A DNA stretch of 64,000 nucleotides from Streptomyces sp. SCSIO 30461 (GTDB lineage: Bacteria > Actinomycetota > Actinomycetes > Streptomycetales > Streptomycetaceae): contig NZ_CP146101.1 in NCBI RefSeq assembly GCF_037023745.1, forward strand, positions 4,890,001 to 4,954,000, written 5' to 3'. Below the pieces are notes generated by a model, which searched no databases, had not been told where the DNA came from, and saw nothing but the letters and a program-made list of their open reading frames with translations. Made by a program: the position numbers and the translations under genes. Below, piece by piece: positions 25,616 through 34,319 of this stretch. The stretch's first letter is position 1; each line of letters starts with the position of its first letter.

Positions 25616-27229
25616 ATGAGCAACAGTTCCATGAGCAACAGATGGTTCCGCCCGCGCTGGCTGATCGCCCTGGTCGCCCTCATCACCGCTGCCGGTGTCG
25701 GCATCGGCCTGTGGACGACCGGGTCGTCGTCCGCCACGGCATCCACCCCGGTCAAACCGGACGACCCCGCCGTGAACGCGGCCGAGGCCGCCCGCCAGAA
25801 CCCGGACGCGCGGGTGCGGGACGTGACCCTGAACGCCGCTCCCACGACACTGCAGCTCGGCGGGAAGAAGGTCAGCACCTGGGCCTTCAACGGCAAGGTC
25901 CCCGGACCGGAGATCCGTCTGCGCGCCGGCGACGTCCTGCAGGCCAGGGTCAACAATGGGCTGCCCGACCCGCTGACCGTGCACTGGCACGGTGTCGCGC
26001 TGCGCAACGACATGGACGGCGTGCCCGACGTGACACAGAAGGCGATCAAGCCCGGCGGCACGTTCACTTACCGGTTCACCGTCACGGACCCGGGCACCTT
26101 CTTCTACCACTCGCACGTCGGCACACAGCTGGACCGCGGACTGTACGGGCCGCTGATCGTGGACGACCCCAGCGACACCGCCGCCCCGCGCCGCGACATC
26201 ACCGTGATGCTCGACGACTGGCTCGACGGCACCGGCCGCACCCCCGACCAGGTCCTCGACCGGCTCCGCTCCGGCAGCGCCGGCACCATGCCCGGCATGG
26301 CGGGCGACGGCATGGAGGGCCACGACATGGGTTCCATGCCCGGCATGAACGGCTCGGAAGACGGTTCGACATCGGACAGCTCGATGATGAGCGGCGACAC
26401 GCCGACCGGGGACAATCCGCTGGGCGGCGACACCAGTGACGTCACGTACCCGTACTACCTGATCAACGGACGCCCGCCAGCCTCCCCGGCCGCCTTCACC
26501 GTGAAGCCGGGTGAGCGCATCCGTCTGCGGATCATCAACGCCGCCGCGGACACCCCGTTCCGTGTCGCGCTCGGCGGCAGCCCCCTGACGGTCACCGCCA
26601 CGGACGGCTTCCCGGTCCGGCCCGCCGCAGCGGACGCCGTCCTGCTGGGCATGGGCGAACGGTACGACGCGGAGGTCACCGTGCCCGGGTCCGGAGTCTT
26701 CCCGCTGGTCGCCGCCGCCGAGGGCGCCGAAGACGAGTCGGCGCAGGCACTCGCGGTGCTCCGCGCCGCGCCCGGGCCGAACCCCATGCCCGACGTCAAG
26801 CCGAAGGAACTGAGCGGCCGGCTCCTGGCCCCCGGCGACCTGCACGCCACCCCGGCCGTCACACTGCCCGCACGCGAGCCCGACCGTACCTACACCGTCG
26901 GCCTCACCGGTGACATGAACACCTACAAGTGGGGCGTGACCGCCCCCGCGGAGCAGGGCACCACGCTGCCGGTCCGGCAGAGCGAGCGGATCAAGCTGGT
27001 GCTGGAGAACCGGAGCATGATGTGGCACCCGATGCACCTGCACGGCCACACCTTCCAGGTGGAAGGCGACGGCGCCCCGGGACCGCGCAAGGACACGGTC
27101 ATCGTGCCGCCCATGGGCAGGGTCACCGTCGAGCTCGACGCGAACAACCCCGGCCAGTGGCCGCTGCACTGCCACAACGCCTACCACGCGGAGGCAGGGA
27201 TGCAGACCATGCTCTCCTACGTGAAGTAG
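25616..27229 (+). CDS. multicopper oxidase (MmcO/CueO-like)
   Basis: The 537-residue protein has an N-terminal membrane anchor (LIALVALITAAGVGIGLW) and all four copper-site motifs: HWHGVALRNDMDGVP, FYHSHVGTQL, HPMHLHGHTFQV and HCHNAYHAEAGMQ. An insert rich in Met and His (GMAGDGMEGHDMGSMPGMNG) lies at about residues 223-260, a feature of Cu(I)-oxidising enzymes such as CueO. It should oxidise Cu(I) outside the membrane. No twin-arginine signal is seen. AGGAGG precedes the ATG by 9 bases. It follows the two-component genes by 112 bases. Confidence 0.93.
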   Translation: MSNSSMSNRWFRPRWLIALVALITAAGVGIGLWTTGSSSATASTPVKPDDPAVNAAEAARQNPDARVRDVTLNAAPTTLQLGGKKVSTWAFNGKVPGPEIRLRAGDVLQARVNNGLPDPLTVHWHGVALRNDMDGVPDVTQKAIKPGGTFTYRFTVTDPGTFFYHSHVGTQLDRGLYGPLIVDDPSDTAAPRRDITVMLDDWLDGTGRTPDQVLDRLRSGSAGTMPGMAGDGMEGHDMGSMPGMNGSEDGSTSDSSMMSGDTPTGDNPLGGDTSDVTYPYYLINGRPPASPAAFTVKPGERIRLRIINAAADTPFRVALGGSPLTVTATDGFPVRPAAADAVLLGMGERYDAEVTVPGSGVFPLVAAAEGAEDESAQALAVLRAAPGPNPMPDVKPKELSGRLLAPGDLHATPAVTLPAREPDRTYTVGLTGDMNTYKWGVTAPAEQGTTLPVRQSERIKLVLENRSMMWHPMHLHGHTFQVEGDGAPGPRKDTVIVPPMGRVTVELDANNPGQWPLHCHNAYHAEAGMQTMLSYVK

Positions 27230-27249
27230 CTCCCTCCGCGGTGCGGGAA

Positions 27250-27276
27250 CGGGCGGCGGGCCCGCCCGCGCCGCCC
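27250..27276 (+). terminator. GC-rich hairpin after the multicopper oxidase gene
   Basis: GGGCGGC pairs with GCCGCCC around a GC-rich loop that can form an alternative inner stem. It lies about 20 bases past the stop codon. Confidence 0.45.
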
Positions 27277-27406
27277 CCGTCCGTTACGGAACCGGCGCCC
27301 AGCAGGACCGGGGTTGCGGCCCGTACGACGGCACTGGAGCCTGAAGGTGTCCGCCCACGACATCGCCTGGCCGGTGCTTCACCCGGCCGAGAGGAGGCGG
27401 GCCGCG

Positions 27407-28183
27407 ATGACCAGCATCACCCGCCGCATCACCACCCTGTTCCGGGTCAAGGCGAACAAGGCCCTCGACAAGGCCGAGGACCCGCGCGAGGTACTGGACT
27501 ACTCCTACGTCCTGCAGCAGGAGATGCTGCAGAAGGTACGGCGTGGCGTGGCCGACGTGGCCACCAGCCGCAAGCACGTCGAATTGCAGATCGGGCAACT
27601 GGAGCAGTCCAGCGGCAAGCTGGAGGGGCAGGCGCAGCAGGCGCTGGCCGCCGGACGCGAGGACCTCGCCCGCGAGGCCCTGGCCCGGCGCACCGCCGTG
27701 GCCTCCCAGCTCGCCGACCTCCAGGGCCAGCACGAGACCTTGCAGGCCGAGGAGGAGAAGCTGACCCTCGCCGCGCAGCGCCTGCAGGCGAAGGTGGACG
27801 CCTTCCGTACCAGCAAGGAGACCATCAAGGCCCGCTACACCGCGGCCGAGGCCCAGACCCGTGTCACCGAGGCCGTCACCGGCATCGGTGAGGAACTGGG
27901 CGATGTCGGCCTGGCCATGCAGCGTGCCCAGGACAAGACCGAGGAGCTGCAGGCCCGCGCGGGCGCGCTGGACGAGCTGATCGCCTCCGGCGCCCTGGAG
28001 GACGCCACCCTGCCGGCCGGACGCGACGACATCCAGGCCGAACTCGAACGCGTCACCGCCGGCCAGGACGTGGAGACCGAGCTGGCCCGGATGAAGGCCC
28101 AGCTCCCGGCCTCCGCCACCCCACCCGCCGTGGAAGGCAAGGGCACCGCGGCGAGCACGCCGGACCAGGAGGCGACATCATGA
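27407..28183 (+). CDS. pspA: PspA/IM30 family phage-shock protein
   Basis: The 258-residue protein is almost entirely coiled coil (RKHVELQIGQLEQSSGKLEG and on) with the PspA N-terminal amphipathic helix ITRRITTLFRVKANKALDKA. PspA proteins bind and protect damaged membranes (ESCRT-III superfamily). GAGGAGG lies 8 bases before the ATG. The next gene overlaps its stop codon, and the set pspA-pspAA-htpX-pspAB is a known actinobacterial cluster. Its place directly after the multicopper oxidase suggests envelope protection under metal stress. Confidence 0.92.
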   Translation: MTSITRRITTLFRVKANKALDKAEDPREVLDYSYVLQQEMLQKVRRGVADVATSRKHVELQIGQLEQSSGKLEGQAQQALAAGREDLAREALARRTAVASQLADLQGQHETLQAEEEKLTLAAQRLQAKVDAFRTSKETIKARYTAAEAQTRVTEAVTGIGEELGDVGLAMQRAQDKTEELQARAGALDELIASGALEDATLPAGRDDIQAELERVTAGQDVETELARMKAQLPASATPPAVEGKGTAASTPDQEATS

Positions 28184-28458
28184 TCATGCGCATCCTGGGC
28201 GAGGGCCAGTATAAGATCGACGACAAGCACCTCGACCATCTCAACGAGCTGGACTCCGACCTGCAGTCGGCCGCCGACGCGGGCGACGAGACCGCCTTCG
28301 CCACCGCGCTGTCGGCCCTGCTGGACGCCGTACGCGCCCTCGGCACCCGACTGCCGGACGAGACGATCACGCCGTCCGACCTGATGCTTCCCGATGCGGA
28401 CACCAGCCTCACGCGGGTGCGGGCGCTGCTCTCGGACGAGGGCCTGATCCCGGGGTGA
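28180..28458 (+). CDS. pspAA: PspA-associated protein PspAA
   Basis: The 92-residue protein begins MIMRILGEGQYKIDDKHLDH, typical of PspAA, a small partner of PspA in actinobacteria. Its ATG overlaps the pspA stop codon by four bases, and the htpX remnant starts inside its last codon. It probably binds PspA or links it to the protease partner; no enzyme motif is visible. Confidence 0.85.
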   Translation: MIMRILGEGQYKIDDKHLDHLNELDSDLQSAADAGDETAFATALSALLDAVRALGTRLPDETITPSDLMLPDADTSLTRVRALLSDEGLIPG

Positions 28459-28767
28459 CGACGATGCGCAGCCGCTTCGAACCGGACCGGCAGCTGACCG
28501 CCCGGATGCTGGTCACCATGTTCCTGCTCGGACTGCTGTACGTGGCGTTCGTCGCCGTGCGCATCGGCCCTGACGAAGGTCACGGGCGACATCGCCCGCA
28601 TCCCCACCGAGGACCTGCGCACCGCCCAGGCGTTCAACGCCTTCTTCTTCACCCCGGCACTCGGTCCCCGCACCACGCTGGCCAACCTGTTCTCCACCCA
28701 CCCCACCCTGGAACGCCGCCTGGAAGCGCTCGCGGAGATCTCCGCGCGGCTGGGCGAAGGCGGCTGA
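28455..28767 (+). pseudogene. htpX: htpX remnant with large out-of-frame internal deletion
   Basis: The first about 35 codons match an HtpX N-terminus (RSRFEPDRQLTARMLVTMFL, LGLLYVAFVAV). From about 28567 a different frame carries the HtpX C-terminus (ALTKVTGDIARIPTEDLRTA, FNAFFFTPALGPRT, STHPTLERRLEALAEISARL) to TGA 28767. Everything between, including the membrane spans and the HExxH zinc site, is gone, and the two pieces are out of frame. The gene cannot make the protease. Confidence 0.85.
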
Positions 28768-28782
28768 GGAGGTCGATGGTCC

Positions 28783-29361
28783 GTGGGTTTCCTCGACGCG
28801 CTGTTCGGTCGGAGCAAACCGGTCAAGCCCGACCTCGACCAGCTCTTCGGCCTGCCGTCGGCGGCGATCACCCTCCAGGCAGCGATCGGCTTCCGCCCGA
28901 CCGGGACCGGTTCCGTGTGCTTCGCGAGCATCGAGGGCGGCGCCTTCGCCCAAGTCCAGGACGAGGTACGCGCACTGCTCGACGCCGATTCCCAACGGGG
29001 CGGCACGCCAGTGGAGTTCAGCCGCGACGACTACGGATACTCGTGGCTGCTCACCCGCCGGAGCCCGGACGATCTGCCCGGCCTCGTGGGTGACCTGCAC
29101 GCAGTGAACACCACCCTCCAGGACAGCGGCTTCGGACCCCAACTGCTCTGCTCGCTCGTCGCCTTCCACGACGCCGAGCTCCGGCCGCTCGCCCTGATCT
29201 ACCTCTACAAACGCGGTTCGTTCTACCCGTTCGCTCCCCTGCCCGGCGAGAAGCGCGACAACCCGCTCGAACTCCAGGTCAAGGCCGTTCTCAAGGACGA
29301 CCTCCGCATCGAGCAGGACCTGACCCGCTGGTTCCCCCTCTGGGGCGCGCCCGGCCTGTGA
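28783..29361 (+). CDS. pspAB: PspA-associated protein PspAB
   Basis: The 192-residue protein begins MGFLDALFGRSKPVKPDLDQ, the typical start of PspAB, and is full length. GGAGG lies before the GTG, only 15 bases after the htpX remnant. PspAB is a cytosolic partner of the PspA/PspAA/HtpX set with no known catalytic activity. Its survival next to a gutted htpX suggests that the Psp proteins still function without the protease. Confidence 0.85.
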   Translation: MGFLDALFGRSKPVKPDLDQLFGLPSAAITLQAAIGFRPTGTGSVCFASIEGGAFAQVQDEVRALLDADSQRGGTPVEFSRDDYGYSWLLTRRSPDDLPGLVGDLHAVNTTLQDSGFGPQLLCSLVAFHDAELRPLALIYLYKRGSFYPFAPLPGEKRDNPLELQVKAVLKDDLRIEQDLTRWFPLWGAPGL

Positions 29362-29420
29362 CCAGCCGCACGGGTTCTCCGCAGTACCCGAACGGCGTGA
29401 CCCGTTGACCCGGCGCGCCC

Positions 29421-29893
29421 ATGGGCGCTGCCCTGCGTCTGTCACGTCCGGCCGAGTCGGCGGCCGGCGCGGAACCCGAAATGGACATCATGGCCGACGA
29501 GTCCGCCGGATACCCGGAGGATCTGACCCCGCTCGAACGCGTACGGCGATCGGCCCGGAGGTGGCAGAAGGCACAGCTGGCCGTACTCGGGGCACCGGCC
29601 CTCTTCGGCGTGCTCAAGTCCCGTACCGAGTCCCCCGCGCCGTCCGGCATGCAGCTGGCCTCTGGCGTCCTGTCACTCGTGGCTCTGGGCATCGCCTGCT
29701 GGGCTGCCTTCCTCGTCGGCCGTGTCGCGTGGCCGCTGCCGGGCGGCGGCGTTCCGACGCAGGCCCGTGGGGATGCCGGTGCCGAACTGGCCCCGGTCAG
29801 CCGGAGACTACGCAGGGGGCAGATCCTGACCTACGTCGCCATCGGAACGGCGCCCTTGCCACCACCTCACTGCGGTGGCCCTCGCCGGCCTGA
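29421..29893 (+). pseudogene. small two-span membrane protein, probably frameshifted near the 3' end
   Basis: ATG 29421 (or 29481) opens a frame with an Arg-rich cytoplasmic head, one hydrophobic span (ASGVLSLVALGIACWAAFLV) and a second span that begins GQILTYVAIGTA. It then reads as Pro/Arg-rich noise unless the frame shifts near 29852, after which it continues [13 protein letters not shown] and stops at 29893. The unshifted frame runs to 30128 through an antisense CopA fragment. The family is not recognised. Confidence 0.4.
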
Positions 29894-29980
29894 CCCTCCG
29901 CGCTGGTCGGCGAGGCGCGTCAGAGGCGCAGCGCACGGCGCAGGACGGGGGCGAGCTCGGCCAGTCGCCGGCGGCGAGTG

Positions 29981-30212
29981 GGTGGCCAGGCCGAGCGCGC
30001 ACGGGCAGGCGATGATCAGGACCGAGACGGCCGAGACCAGCGCCAGGGTGAGCGCGGGGGCGGGACCGATCGTGAACCACAGCGCGAAGGTGACGATCGC
30101 GATGGCGATGACGGCGGGCACGAAGTAGGCGGAGACGGCGTCGGCGAGCCGCTGGATGGGGGCCATGGACGCCTGGGCCTGCTGCCGAGGCGCACGATCT
30201 GGGCGGCGCCAT
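29981..30212 (-). pseudogene. fragment of a copper P-type ATPase (CopA-like)
   Basis: On the minus strand this reads DGAAQIVRL, then after a frame slip [20 protein letters not shown], two membrane spans and the ion-binding motif [12 protein letters not shown]. These are the hallmarks of P1B-1 copper-exporting ATPases around transmembrane helix 6. Both ends are missing. It shows that a copper pump gene once lay here. Confidence 0.78.
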
Positions 30213-30522
30213 CGAATCCGTCGGTGGAAAGTCAGGGGCCCCGCCACAGCCCACCGGCATCCCCGCGTAGCCAGGGCAGCCAGAGGAGTCCGCCCATTCA
30301 GCCCACTGCGCGCGAGTCCAGCGGGCCTCGCGGCGGCCAACGTCTACTGGCGCGCCTGACCGCCCTGTCACGGGCGTACGGACTCACCGCGCAGCCTTGA
30401 CCGGAGCCGGCGGGCCGACAGTATCCGCTCTCCCGGCGTGGTCTTTGAACGTCGAGGGGCCAGGTCCCGTACAACAGAACGAACGGGCCCGATCCCGGGC
30501 CGCCGACGAAGAGGAGGCCCGC

Positions 30523-30996
30523 ATGAGCGGAACACAGGGACCGGCGCACACCGTGGCACGCCGCACCGTCGTCACGGCGGCGGGCGGAGCGGGGATGTGT
30601 CTGGCCCTCGCGGCCTGCGGTGGATCGAACGAGTCAGGCGCCGCCGGGGAACCCGCCGCCGACCAGAGCGCCAAGGACCCCGCCGGCAGCACGGGCGGCG
30701 GTAGCGGTGGCGGTGGGAAGGCACTCGCCAAGACCACGGACATCCCCGAGGGCGGTGGCAAGGTGATCGGCGATGTGGTGGTGACCCAGCCGAAGGCCGG
30801 GGAGTTCAAGGCATTCTCAGCGAAGTGCACCCATCAGGGCTGCTCCGTGAAGGGTGTATCCGACAATATGATCAACTGCCCGTGCCACAACAGCCTGTTC
30901 GACGCATCCGACGGCACGGTACACAAGGGTCCGGCGACCACCCCGCTGCCGGCCACGCCGATCGTGGTGGACGGGGACACGATCAGGCTGGCGTGA
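30523..30996 (+). CDS. Rieske [2Fe-2S] lipoprotein with Tat-like signal
   Basis: The 157-residue protein has a signal with an RR pair (VARRTVVTAAGGAG) ending in a lipobox-like LAAC, a Gly/Ser linker and a Rieske domain. The cluster ligands are in CTHQGC and CPCHNSLFD. The RR pair suggests the folded cluster protein is exported by Tat and then lipidated. GAGGAGG precedes the ATG. It is probably an electron-transfer protein on the outer face of the membrane. It ends the metal region. Confidence 0.88.
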   Translation: MSGTQGPAHTVARRTVVTAAGGAGMCLALAACGGSNESGAAGEPAADQSAKDPAGSTGGGSGGGGKALAKTTDIPEGGGKVIGDVVVTQPKAGEFKAFSAKCTHQGCSVKGVSDNMINCPCHNSLFDASDGTVHKGPATTPLPATPIVVDGDTIRLA

Positions 30997-31025
30997 ATCC
31001 GGCCTGGCCGATTCACGCCGTGTGA

Positions 31026-31676
31026 TCAGGTCCGGGCGATCCGCCCCGGCCCCTTCCAGCACGCGAGCACATCGTCGGTGGTGGTGACGGTGGCCACGAG
31101 AGCGAGCGTGTTCCTGATCATCTCGTGGGTGTACTCGGTGGGCACTCCCGCGATGGCGTCCGCGGGTACGACGGTCGTATAGCCGAGATTGACGGCGTCG
31201 AAGACCGCGTTCGGAATCGCCACATTGGCTGAGACTCCCGTGACGACCAGGCTCCGACAGCCCAGATTCCGCAGCAGGGCGTCCACGTCGGTGCCCGCGA
31301 TCGGGGACAGCCCGTGCAGTCTGCGAACGAGGATGTCCTCGTCCGCGACCTCGATGGGCGCTGCGACACGGACCGCCGCGGTGCCGGGGTGCTGCTGCAC
31401 CGGCAGGCGCCGCGCCGCCCGGAAGAGGCGTGCGTTGCGGTTCGACCCGCGCCCGTCAGGCCGCCGCTCCGCCACCGCGTGCAGCACCTGGACCCCCGCC
31501 TCGTGTGCCCCGGCGACCAGGCGGGCGATCCGCGCCGTCACTCCGGACGACCGTGCCTCGGCGGCTAGTTCGGGGAGGGCGCTGTCCGGTCCTATGACGC
31601 CGTTCTGGCACTCGACGGTCAGCAGTGCGGTGCTGTCCGGGTCGATCTGCTCGGCCAGTCGTTCGTGGGTGGGCAT
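31026..31676 (-). CDS. isochorismatase-fold protein lacking the usual Cys
   Basis: The 216-residue protein has the isochorismatase-like hydrolase fold: ALLTVECQNGVIGPDSALP at the position of the usual DMQ motif, and SLVVTGVSANVAIPNAVFDA where active members carry the nucleophilic Cys. Both the first Asp (Glu here) and the Cys (Ala/Ile here) are replaced, so a cysteine-hydrolase reaction is doubtful. GGAGG lies upstream of the ATG. The gene is convergent with the Rieske gene. Confidence 0.78.
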   Translation of the reverse strand: MPTHERLAEQIDPDSTALLTVECQNGVIGPDSALPELAAEARSSGVTARIARLVAGAHEAGVQVLHAVAERRPDGRGSNRNARLFRAARRLPVQQHPGTAAVRVAAPIEVADEDILVRRLHGLSPIAGTDVDALLRNLGCRSLVVTGVSANVAIPNAVFDAVNLGYTTVVPADAIAGVPTEYTHEMIRNTLALVATVTTTDDVLACWKGPGRIART

Positions 31677-31821
31677 CCTCCGGCCTCCACTTCCCCTGGC
31701 GGTCGGTGCGCGGGCCACAGCCGTCGCTCCGCGGGCGCGTGACAGTAGCGGGCATTGCGTGCGGAGGGAAGAGTCCGCATGATGTGCGACACGCCGTCAA
31801 CTGCCAGGAGGGGAAGCGAAC

Positions 31822-32289
31822 ATGCCCGCCACTCAGCGCCGTGGCCGCCGCATCATGATGACCTCCGACGAACTCGACGTCTTTCTCACCGAGCAGCGCA
31901 CCTGCCGTGTGGCGACGGTGTCCACCGACGGACGACCGCATGCCAGCACCCTGTGGTTCGCCTGGGACGGCACGTCCCTCTGGCTGTACTCCATCACCCG
32001 CAGCCGCCGCTGGGCGGATCTGCGCCGCGATCCGCGGGTCGCGGTGGTGGTGGACTCCGGTGAGGAGTACGGCGAACTGCGGGGTGCCGAGCTGTCAGGC
32101 AGCGTCGAGTTCGTCGGCGAGGCCCCGCGAACCGGCGAGCCGAATTCCTCCCTCGAACAGGTCGAGCGCTTGTTCGCCCAGAAGAACTTCGGCCTGGACG
32201 AGATGCCACACGACGGCCGGCACGCCTGGGTGAGGCTCACCCCCGAGTCGATCGCGTCCTGGGACTTCCGCAAACTGGCCACGCCGTGA
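31822..32289 (+). CDS. FMN/F420-binding split-barrel (pyridoxamine oxidase-like) protein
   Basis: The 155-residue protein has the family opening MTSDELDVFLTEQRTCRVAT, then GRPHASTLWFAWDGTSLWLY and SRRWADLRRDPRVAVVVDSG. The family uses FMN or F420 for reductions or oxidations of small molecules; the substrate is unknown. AGGGGAAG precedes the ATG by 5 bases. It is divergent from the isochorismatase-fold gene. Confidence 0.82.
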   Translation: MPATQRRGRRIMMTSDELDVFLTEQRTCRVATVSTDGRPHASTLWFAWDGTSLWLYSITRSRRWADLRRDPRVAVVVDSGEEYGELRGAELSGSVEFVGEAPRTGEPNSSLEQVERLFAQKNFGLDEMPHDGRHAWVRLTPESIASWDFRKLATP

Positions 32290-32345
32290 GCTGAGCGCGA
32301 CGGGCGACATGGCACGCCCTCGGAAGCCCGGCCCAAGGATGCGCT

Positions 32346-33254
32346 TCAGGAAGCAGCCACGCTCGCCGCGGCCCGGCGCAGCGCTTCGACCGCCGCCCGG
32401 ATGGAAGGGCGCCGGTCCGCGTCACCGCGCCAGACGGCGTAGATATGCCGGCGCATCTGCTGGCGTACGGGCACGAAGGTGACACCTTCCGGCACCGGCC
32501 CCCGGCCGAGTCGCGGGGTGACACACACCCCGAGTCCCGCGGCGATCAGCGCCAGCTGCGTATGGTGCTCCCCCGCCATGTGCGCGATCCGGGGCTCGAC
32601 CCCCTTCGAGCGAAGCGTGAAGACCAGCCACTCGTAGCAGAACTCGCCCTCGGGCCAGGACACCCACGGGTCGTCCGCGAAGTCCTCGAGGTCCACTTCG
32701 GCGCTCCTCGCGAGCGGATGGTCCACCGGCATGGCGACATCCGCCGCGTCGTCGAGAAGCTGTGCACGGGCCAGGCCACCGGGCACGGGCAGTCGCTTGT
32801 TGCTCCAGTCGAGGACCACGGCCAGATCGAGGTCACCGCCGACCACCTGCCGTACGGCGTCCTCCGGCTCCACCTCGCTGGCACGCACGCGCAGTTCGGG
32901 ATGGGCGTCGCGCAGGGCGGCGAGCGCTTCGGGGAACAGTCCGCGTGCGGCGGTCGGGAACGCGCCGATACGCGCCTCGCCGACGACCCGTCCGAGCTGT
33001 GCCTCGATGTCGGCCTGGGCGAGCTCCACCTGCGAGAGGATTCTGGCGGCGTGGTCGGCGAGCAGACGCCCCGCGTCGGTGAGTCGCACGCCCCTGCCGT
33101 ACTTGGCGAGAAGCTGCTGTCCGATCTCCCGCTCCAGCTTCGCCATCTGCTGGGACACGGCCGATGTGGTCACGTGCAGGCCTTCTGCCGCCGCGCTGAC
33201 CGAGCCGTGCCGTGCCAGTGCGTGCAGGGTGCGTAGCCGCTCCAGATTCAACAT
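32346..33254 (-). CDS. LysR-family transcriptional regulator
   Basis: The 302-residue protein has the LysR winged helix (LNLERLRTLHALARHGSVSA, TTSAVSQQMAKLEREIGQQL) and a substrate-binding-type effector domain. It is divergent from an EamA exporter gene with 72 bases between the starts, which hold an inverted repeat (33287-33305). It most likely controls the exporter and itself in response to an exported small molecule. Confidence 0.93.
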   Translation of the reverse strand: MLNLERLRTLHALARHGSVSAAAEGLHVTTSAVSQQMAKLEREIGQQLLAKYGRGVRLTDAGRLLADHAARILSQVELAQADIEAQLGRVVGEARIGAFPTAARGLFPEALAALRDAHPELRVRASEVEPEDAVRQVVGGDLDLAVVLDWSNKRLPVPGGLARAQLLDDAADVAMPVDHPLARSAEVDLEDFADDPWVSWPEGEFCYEWLVFTLRSKGVEPRIAHMAGEHHTQLALIAAGLGVCVTPRLGRGPVPEGVTFVPVRQQMRRHIYAVWRGDADRRPSIRAAVEALRRAAASVAAS

Positions 33255-33286
33255 GTAAGCAATGCTAATCCGACACGGAAGGAATT

Positions 33287-33305
33287 ATCGCTGGTCCTTA
33301 GCGAT
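33287..33305. promoter_or_regulatory. inverted repeat in the LysR/EamA divergent promoter
   Basis: ATCGCT-N7-AGCGAT is a perfect 6-bp inverted repeat of 19 bases with the size and symmetry of LysR operator sites. It lies between the two divergent starts. Confidence 0.6.
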
Positions 33306-33326
33306 TGAGCGGTCCACAGTGGTGGC

Positions 33327-34319
33327 ATGAGCGCCGCCTCCCCGCCCCCGACCACTCGCCGAAACCGCACTCCGGCTCCCCCTCCGACAACGACCCATCC
33401 GACCATGGCGGACTCCGCACCGGCCCCACAGTCCGGCCGCCGCCGCGGACTCGACTGGCGCATCAGGTTCGCGGCGCTCGCCCTGATCTGGGGCTTCAGC
33501 TTTCTGCTGATCAAGGTGGGTACGCATGGCTTCGCGCCGTTCCAGGTGACATTCGGCCGACTGTTCTTCGGTACGGCCGTACTGGCGGTGGCCATGGCGG
33601 TTCGGCGCGAGCACCTGCCGCGCGGGCTGCGCACCTGGGGCCATCTACTGGTCGCGGGCTTCTTCCTGAACGCCCTGCCGTTCTCGCTCTTCGCCTACGC
33701 GGAGCTGACGATTCCGTCCACGCTCGCCGGGATCTGCAATGCCACGTCCCCGCTCTGGGGCATGGCGCTGTCCTTGGTCGCGCTCTCGGAGGACCGTCCG
33801 ACCCGGCGCAGGGTCGCCGGTCTCGGTATCGGTTTCATCGGCGTGCTGACCGTGCTCGGTGCCTGGCAGGGCTTCTCGGGACTCGACGCGACGGGCACCG
33901 CGCTGGCACTGCTCGCCTCCCTGAGCTATCCGGTCGGCTGGATATACGTGCGCAGGACACTCGCGGGATCGTCCCACTCGCACCTCTCGCTGACCGGCGC
34001 GCAGCTGCTGCTCGCCACGCTCCAACTGGGCGTGGTGACACCGCTTTTCACCGCCATGCCAACAGAGTTTCCCGTGATGCCACTACTCGCCGTCGTCGCC
34101 TTGGGCGCGCTCGGGACCGGCCTGGCCATGCTTCTTCAGTACGGTCTGGTCGCCGAGGTCGGACCGACGACCGCGACCATGGTCACGTACTTCATCCCGG
34201 TCATCGCGACCGCCGCGGGTGTGCTGCTCCTGGACGAGCGGCTCGGGTGGAACACTCCGGTCGGGGCGCTCGTCGTACTGGCAGGCGCGGCGCTCACCCA
34301 GAGCAGACGTCAGCCGTAG
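33327..34319 (+). CDS. EamA/DMT-family exporter
   Basis: The 330-residue protein has about ten spans in two EamA repeats (FAALALIWGFSFLLIKVGTH; ALLASLSYPVGWIYVRRTLA) and a basic Pro-rich N-terminus. Such exporters move amino acids or other small metabolites out of the cell. A later ATG (33405) would remove most of the Pro-rich head. It is divergent from the LysR gene, its likely regulator. Its end overlaps the convergent MocR gene by 10 bases. Confidence 0.88.
   Translation: MSAASPPPTTRRNRTPAPPPTTTHPTMADSAPAPQSGRRRGLDWRIRFAALALIWGFSFLLIKVGTHGFAPFQVTFGRLFFGTAVLAVAMAVRREHLPRGLRTWGHLLVAGFFLNALPFSLFAYAELTIPSTLAGICNATSPLWGMALSLVALSEDRPTRRRVAGLGIGFIGVLTVLGAWQGFSGLDATGTALALLASLSYPVGWIYVRRTLAGSSHSHLSLTGAQLLLATLQLGVVTPLFTAMPTEFPVMPLLAVVALGALGTGLAMLLQYGLVAEVGPTTATMVTYFIPVIATAAGVLLLDERLGWNTPVGALVVLAGAALTQSRRQP

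Noticed and set aside
31026..31676. Active isochorismatase or nicotinamidase
   Set aside because: The nucleophilic Cys and the first catalytic Asp are both replaced, so only the fold is called.
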